In this document: positions 30,008 to 34,094 of the stretch, in pieces
How the letters are laid out: each line of letters opens with the position of its first letter
How positions within the stretch are numbered: the first letter of the stretch is position 1
DNA from: an uncultured Christensenellaceae bacterium
GTDB taxonomy: Bacteria; Bacillota; Clostridia; Christensenellales; Pumilibacteraceae
Direction: 5' to 3'
Assembly: GCA_910587445.1 (NCBI GenBank)
Contig: CAJULE010000011.1
Span: forward strand, 28,762-62,855
DNA length: 34,094 nucleotides
The notes under the pieces: generated by a model
The model's input: only the letters and a program-made list of their open reading frames with translations
The model's database searches: none
What the model was told of the DNA's origin: nothing
Position numbers and translations under genes: made by a program

Positions 30008-32623
30008 ATGAACAAGACCTATGAACCCAAGAGCTTTGAGGGCAAGCTGTATAAGAAGTGGACGGACAAAAAGTATTTCCATGCAGATAGCGGCAGTAAG
30101 AAAAAGCCGTTCACGATAGTAATGCCGCCGCCCAATATAACGGGGCAGCTTCATGTCGGACACGCGCTCGACATGACGCTTCAGGACGCAGTGACGCGCT
30201 ATAAGCGCATGAAGGGCTTCGAGGCTCTTTGGCTTCCCGGCGTGGATCACGCCTCCATTGCGACCGAAGTCAAGGTCGTCGAAAAGATGAAAGAGGAAGG
30301 ACTCACGAAAGAAGATGTCGGCAGAGAGGGCTTTTTAAAACGCGCGTACGATTGGAAAGAAAAGTACGGCGGGCGCATTGTCGAGCAGCTTAAGACGCTC
30401 GGCTCGTCCTGCGATTGGGACAGACAGGCTTTCACGATGGACGAGCGGTGCAGCCGCGCCGTGCGCGAAGTCTTTGTGAACCTCTACGAAAAAGGTCTTA
30501 TCTATCGCGGCGACAGAATAATAAATTGGTGCCCGTGCTGTCATACGGCGATTTCCGACGCGGAAGTCGAGTACGAGCAGGCGGATTCGCACCTGTGGCA
30601 TATAAAGTATCCGCTCGAGGACGGAAGCGGTTTCATAACAGTAGCTACGACAAGACCCGAGACCCTTCTCGGAGACGTAGCGGTCGCCGTAAATCCCAAG
30701 GACAAAAAGTACGCGGCGTATGTGGGGAAGAATCTCGTTCTTCCGCTTGTCGGCAGAATTATCCCCGTCGTGGCGGACGATTATGTGGAAAGCGGTTTCG
30801 GAACGGGTGCCGTCAAAATCACGCCCGCGCACGACCCCAACGATTTCGAGGTGGGCAAGAGACACGAGTTGTCCGTTATTCGCGTAATGGACGATTCGGC
30901 GCATATGAACGAGCTTGCCGGCAAGTATGCCGGGCTCGAAAGGTTCGAGGCTCGTAAGGCGGTGCTTGAGGATCTCGAAGAGCTCGGTCTTTTGGTGAAG
31001 ATCGAAAAGCACGTGCACAACGTAGGGCATTGCTACCGTTGTCATACGGTGATAGAACCCATGGTGTCGAAGCAGTGGTTCGTAAAGATGCAGCCGCTCG
31101 CAAAGCCCGCAATTGACGCGGTAAAAAAGAAATCGGTCAATTTCATGCCCAAGCGCTTCGAAAAGGTCTATCTTCATTGGATGGAGAACATTCGCGATTG
31201 GTGCATAAGCCGCCAGCTCTGGTGGGGGCACAGAATCCCCGCGTATTATTGCGACGGATGCGGAGAGACTCACGTGTCCAAAGAGGCGATTTCCGTCTGT
31301 CCGAAATGCGGCGGAAAACTCAGGCAGGACGAAGACGTTCTCGATACCTGGTTCAGCTCGGCGCTTTGGCCGTTCTCTACGCTCGGCTATCCCGAAAAGA
31401 CGAAGGATCTCGAGTTTTTCTATCCCACGTCACTGCTCATTACGGGCTATGACATAATTTTCTTCTGGGTTGCGAGAATGATATTCTCGGGACTCGAGCA
31501 CACGGGCAAAGCGCCGTTTAAGGACGTGCTCATTCACGGCATTGTCCGCGACAAACTCGGACGCAAGATGTCGAAGTCGCTCGGCAACGGCGTCGATCCC
31601 ATGGAGATCATCGACAAGTACGGCGCGGACACGCTGAGACTTTCTCTCGTCAGCGGAGTAAAGGCGGGCGGAGATATTAAATACAGCGAGGACAAGTGCG
31701 AGGGCTTCCGCAACTTCATAAACAAGATCTGGAACGCCGCGCGTTTCGTGCTCATGAACGCCGACGGCTTGAGCGTAAAAGGGCTTGACGGCGTAAAGCT
31801 TTCGGTTGCCGACAAGTGGATACTTACCGAGCTTTCGTCGCTCATAACGTCGGTCACAAAGTATATGGAGCGTTATGAGGTCGGCATAGCGGCGGCAAAG
31901 CTCTATGAGTTTATAAGAAGCGAATTTTGCGATAAGTATATCGAGCTCAGTAAGCCCGCGCTCTACAGCTCGGACGGCGAAAGAAGAGCGGACACCGTGT
32001 CTGTGCTCGTCTATGTCCTTCGCTCGCTGCTTAAGCTCGCACACCCGATAATTCCGTTTGTGACGGCGGAAATTTACGACAGCTTGCCCGGGGGCGACGC
32101 GGAAGATATAATGATATCCGAATATCCCGTGCCGCTTAAAAAAGTCTACAGAAAGGACGCGCGCGAAATGCGGGCTGTGCTCGAACTCATTCACGGAGTG
32201 AGAAATCTGCGCGCCGAAATGAATGTGAGCCAGTCCACACGAACGGCGATCTACTTGTTGCCGAAGGAAGGCTACGAAAAGCTCGTCGCAAGGTCCGCGG
32301 ACTATATTGAAAAACTTGCGGGCGGCAACGAGATAGTGATTGGCAGACGCCCCGACGAAAAGTCTGCGGGACTCGTGACCCAGATAGCCGAAGTTTATCT
32401 TCCGCTCGGTCAGCTCATAGACTTCGCAAAGGAGCGCGAACGTCTCGAAAAAGAACTTAAGGGGATAGAAAGCGAACTCGCACGCGCAAGCGGAAAGCTT
32501 TCGAATCCGGGGTTTGCCGCAAAAGCTCCCGCACATCTGATAGAAGAGGAGAGGGCAAAGGTCGAAAAGTACACGTCGCTTAAGGCGGATTTGCTTTCCA
32601 AACTTTCCTCCCTGAACCCTTGA
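30008..32623 (+). CDS. valS: Valyl-tRNA synthetase
   Basis: An 871-residue class I synthetase that charges tRNA-Val. The HIGH motif is HVGH (49-52) within PPPNITGQLHVGHALDM, and the KMSKS motif is KMSKS (520-524). The editing domain lies at about 190-330, with TTRPETLLGDVAVAV. A Cys4 zinc cluster is visible (CDGCGE and CPKCGG, about 417-440). The C-terminal coiled coil (about 805-871) is the family's tRNA-binding arm. The start has CGGAGA upstream. It stands alone, with its own promoter. Confidence 0.98.
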   Translation: MNKTYEPKSFEGKLYKKWTDKKYFHADSGSKKKPFTIVMPPPNITGQLHVGHALDMTLQDAVTRYKRMKGFEALWLPGVDHASIATEVKVVEKMKEEGLTKEDVGREGFLKRAYDWKEKYGGRIVEQLKTLGSSCDWDRQAFTMDERCSRAVREVFVNLYEKGLIYRGDRIINWCPCCHTAISDAEVEYEQADSHLWHIKYPLEDGSGFITVATTRPETLLGDVAVAVNPKDKKYAAYVGKNLVLPLVGRIIPVVADDYVESGFGTGAVKITPAHDPNDFEVGKRHELSVIRVMDDSAHMNELAGKYAGLERFEARKAVLEDLEELGLLVKIEKHVHNVGHCYRCHTVIEPMVSKQWFVKMQPLAKPAIDAVKKKSVNFMPKRFEKVYLHWMENIRDWCISRQLWWGHRIPAYYCDGCGETHVSKEAISVCPKCGGKLRQDEDVLDTWFSSALWPFSTLGYPEKTKDLEFFYPTSLLITGYDIIFFWVARMIFSGLEHTGKAPFKDVLIHGIVRDKLGRKMSKSLGNGVDPMEIIDKYGADTLRLSLVSGVKAGGDIKYSEDKCEGFRNFINKIWNAARFVLMNADGLSVKGLDGVKLSVADKWILTELSSLITSVTKYMERYEVGIAAAKLYEFIRSEFCDKYIELSKPALYSSDGERRADTVSVLVYVLRSLLKLAHPIIPFVTAEIYDSLPGGDAEDIMISEYPVPLKKVYRKDAREMRAVLELIHGVRNLRAEMNVSQSTRTAIYLLPKEGYEKLVARSADYIEKLAGGNEIVIGRRPDEKSAGLVTQIAEVYLPLGQLIDFAKERERLEKELKGIESELARASGKLSNPGFAAKAPAHLIEEERAKVEKYTSLKADLLSKLSSLNP

Positions 32624-32670
32624 AAAAAGGTTTCCCGTTAAGTCGAACGAACCCGTCCGAGAATACCTCA

Positions 32671-32720
32671 AAGACTTCCCTTGGTAAGTTGGCTGTTGAC
32701 GAAGGTGACTGAGGGGATTG
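32671..32720 (+). repeat. Diverged copy of the 52-bp dispersed repeat
   Basis: The block opens AAGACTTCCCTTGGTAAG and ends GGTGACTGAGGGGATTG, following the copy at 8184-8235 with about a dozen changes and two deleted bases. It lies 47 bp after valS in otherwise empty sequence. Confidence 0.65.
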
Positions 32721-32753
32721 TAAAAGACCTCATAAAGAAGAATTGTATATCGC

Positions 32754-32797
32754 AAAAATCGTCGCAAACTCGTAAAACGAACTCGCGACGATTTTTT
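32754..32797. terminator. Strong bidirectional terminator
   Basis: AAAATCGTCGC pairs perfectly with GCGACGATTTT around a loop that itself contains TCGT-AAA-ACGA. T runs follow on both strands. It separates convergent valS and the TSCPD gene. Confidence 0.85.
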
Positions 32798-32872
32798 CTC
32801 GGCATAATATTTTCTCGGTTGCAAAAGAGCTTCCCGAAAACGGGGAAGCGCAAAGCGTGTCATGTGTATAAA

Positions 32873-33121
32873 CTATTCGTGATTTTTCTTGTATTCGATA
32901 AGCGCTTTGGCAAGTTGGTCGGGGCACGACGTGCCGTTACGGCATTGTACGCCCTGAAGCTTGGCGATGATGTCGTCGATCTTCATGCCGACGGCGAGAC
33001 GAGAGACGCCTTGCGTGTTGCCGCTGCAGCCGTTTATGAACTTCAGCGACTTGAGGATTCCGTCCTCCACTTCGTAAATGATTTGACGGCTGCAGGTGCC
33101 GACCGTTCTGTAAGATTCCAT
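32873..33121 (-). CDS. TSCPD-domain protein (TIGR03905 family)
   Basis: An 82-residue protein that matches the small TSCPD family: CSRQIIYEVEDGILKSLKFI, NGCSGNTQGVSRLAVGM, and NGTSCPDQLAKALIEY. Cysteines C9, C32, C60 and C66 could bind metal; the domain is also found at the end of some ribonucleotide reductases. The function of the stand-alone form is unknown. The ribosome binding site AAAGGAG is good, and the gene lies 31 nt after DUF4364, probably cotranscribed. Confidence 0.88.
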   Translation of the reverse strand: MESYRTVGTCSRQIIYEVEDGILKSLKFINGCSGNTQGVSRLAVGMKIDDIIAKLQGVQCRNGTSCPDQLAKALIEYKKNHE

Positions 33122-33152
33122 GATTTATATGCTCCTTTCGTATTTTTAAGTA

Positions 33153-33677
33153 TCAATCGACGAGTACGTCGTGAATGGACGAGTAGACCTGAGCCGCTTT
33201 GTCTTTCCACTTTTCGTAGACGGACTTCGCCGTGTGGCGGTTTGCAACATTAAGCTTTATTTCAAGGGTGGTCTTTATCGGGTCTATTATCTTTAAAAGC
33301 ACGGTGTATGTTCCGTCCGCATTTTTGTAATAAGTGCCCGAGTATTCCTGTTTGCGCCTGAACAGCATACGGTTTTCTTTGATGTATTCCGTGATGTCGC
33401 TGCGAAGCGACGTCGGGATCTGCATATAGAACATCGCAAGGCACATACGGCCGTTCGGCGTAATGGAGTAATAGCTGTTTCTGTCGTGGGTGGACTGATA
33501 TATGAACTCTTTTTCGAGCAGTTGCGACATGGCTTGCTTACAGTCCATATAGGCTAGCCAAAGATTGCGGCTCGTGCACATTTCGATAATGGTATTCTCT
33601 GTTATGGGAACGTCCATCTTGTCGAAAACGAACAGCAAAATAAGTTTATTCACGGTTGCTTCACCGGAAAATTCCAC
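33153..33677 (-). CDS. DUF4364 family winged-helix protein
   Basis: A 174-residue protein. The N-terminal half (about 5-80: TVNKLILLFVFDKMDVPITE, AMSQLLEKEFIYQ, YYSITPNGRMCLAMF) is a winged helix as in DUF4364 proteins of Clostridia, possibly DNA-binding. The C-terminal half (about 90-174) is a beta-strand domain of unknown role. The start is GTG 33677, the first start codon after an in-frame TAG; GGAGG lies 13 nt upstream. It is the first gene of a two-gene unit with TSCPD and has a good promoter. Confidence 0.88.
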   Translation of the reverse strand: MEFSGEATVNKLILLFVFDKMDVPITENTIIEMCTSRNLWLAYMDCKQAMSQLLEKEFIYQSTHDRNSYYSITPNGRMCLAMFYMQIPTSLRSDITEYIKENRMLFRRKQEYSGTYYKNADGTYTVLLKIIDPIKTTLEIKLNVANRHTAKSVYEKWKDKAAQVYSSIHDVLVD

Positions 33678-33711
33678 TTTAGACGCCTATCCTCCATCTT
33701 AATGTCTATTT

Positions 33712-33741
33712 ATTATAGCACAGGGGTGGGGAGTAAATCAA
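33712..33741 (-). promoter_or_regulatory. Promoter of the DUF4364-TSCPD unit
   Basis: On the minus strand TTGATT (33741-33736), an 18-nt spacer and a perfect TATAAT (33717-33712) precede the GTG start by about 35 nt. Confidence 0.75.
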
Positions 33742-33780
33742 CATATTTGGACGATTTTTTACAAAAAATCTTCCCCGACG

Positions 33781-34094
33781 TCTTATATGCGTAGCATTTC
33801 TGTGTTAAGCTCCGCGTCGCCTTGGTCATGTACAAAAAAAGTACGCTCCCGTCGTCGGTGCTCGCTTGCCTCGAACTGCTCGCAATAAACTGTTTGACGC
33901 CTTAAAGCCCGATGTCATTCTGAGCTTGTCGAAGAATCTCTTTCTGATTTTTGCAATAAGCCAGCGCACTCTTATAGGACAATGGTAAGATATAATAAAA
34001 TTATCCTTAAAAAGGATTCTTAAGGCGAAGCCCTAAGTTGTTTAAAGGAGAGGGAGTCCGAACGGCTTATATGCTTCGCATTTCCATGTCAGGC
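33781..34094 (+). repeat. Repeat-only right end (composite repeat copy 2 and a second repeat word)
   Basis: Three known words lie here. TTATATGCGTAGCATTTCTG (33784-33803) and TTATATGCTTCGCATTTCC (34067-34085, running to the window end) belong with 26940-26959. The 28-bp word at 33914-33941 and AAAAAGGATTCTTAAGG (34009-34025) with its palindrome repeat the block at 8980-9120. A small hairpin GTAC-AAAAAAA-GTAC is near 33830. From 33742 to the end I see no gene. Confidence 0.7.

Noticed and set aside
29773..30015. N-terminal extension of the NMT1-type binding protein
   Set aside because: It has no signal peptide and crosses the leader hairpin and the valS promoter. ATG 29772 starts a classic lipoprotein signal with AAGGAG upstream.

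Overview
The window looks like a chromosomal segment of a low-to-mid GC Bacillota, most likely an uncultured gut-type member of the Clostridia. The evidence is strong AGGAGG-type ribosome binding sites, consensus sigma-A promoters with 17-nt spacers, a lysine riboswitch ahead of lysine genes, Clostridia-typical families (DUF4364, TSCPD/TIGR03905, YkvI-like, DUF624/YesL-like, WYL regulators), and short dispersed intergenic repeats of the kind common in gut Clostridia. Isoleucine is encoded mostly by AUA in the main genes, which is unusual at this base composition. No phage structural genes, transposases, CRISPR array or rRNA were seen.

Left part (1-8041): a minus-strand tRNA-Leu(CAA) is followed by tandem partial copies of its own 3' half. 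Next comes a plus-strand leader-peptide/attenuator unit driving a heterodimeric multidrug-type ABC exporter (two half-transporters, one with a degenerate catalytic site). Then follow polA, coaE and a lytic transglycosylase.

Middle left (8042-10830): a repeat-rich accessory patch. It holds a divergent pair of small XRE-type repressor genes separated by three phage-like operators, an array of short hairpins, and a WYL regulator divergent from a small unknown gene with a palindrome between them.

Centre (10831-17598): a polytopic M28 metallopeptidase, a Sel1-repeat protein, a GH95-like glycoside hydrolase homologue that seems to lack the known catalytic residues, and a zinc-ribbon/DUF2007-like protein.

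Right of centre (17613-26938): the minus-strand lysine/diaminopimelate operon asd-dapA-dapB, led by a lysine riboswitch and intrinsic terminator. Divergent from it is a tightly packed plus-strand series: M20 amidohydrolase, DUF624 membrane protein, SAM methyltransferase, TPR protein, helical-repeat protein and YkvI-like permease.

Right end (26939-34094): a minus-strand NMT1/SsuABC-type ABC importer (binding lipoprotein, ATPase, permease), plus-strand valS, minus-strand DUF4364 and TSCPD genes, and a terminal repeat-only stretch.

The most notable items are the BmrB-like attenuation unit upstream of the ABC exporter, the tRNA-Leu 3'-half tandem repeats, the orphan lysogeny-switch-like XRE module, and the GH95-like protein with a replaced active site. 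All function calls rest on reading motifs in the translated sequence; no database search was run.
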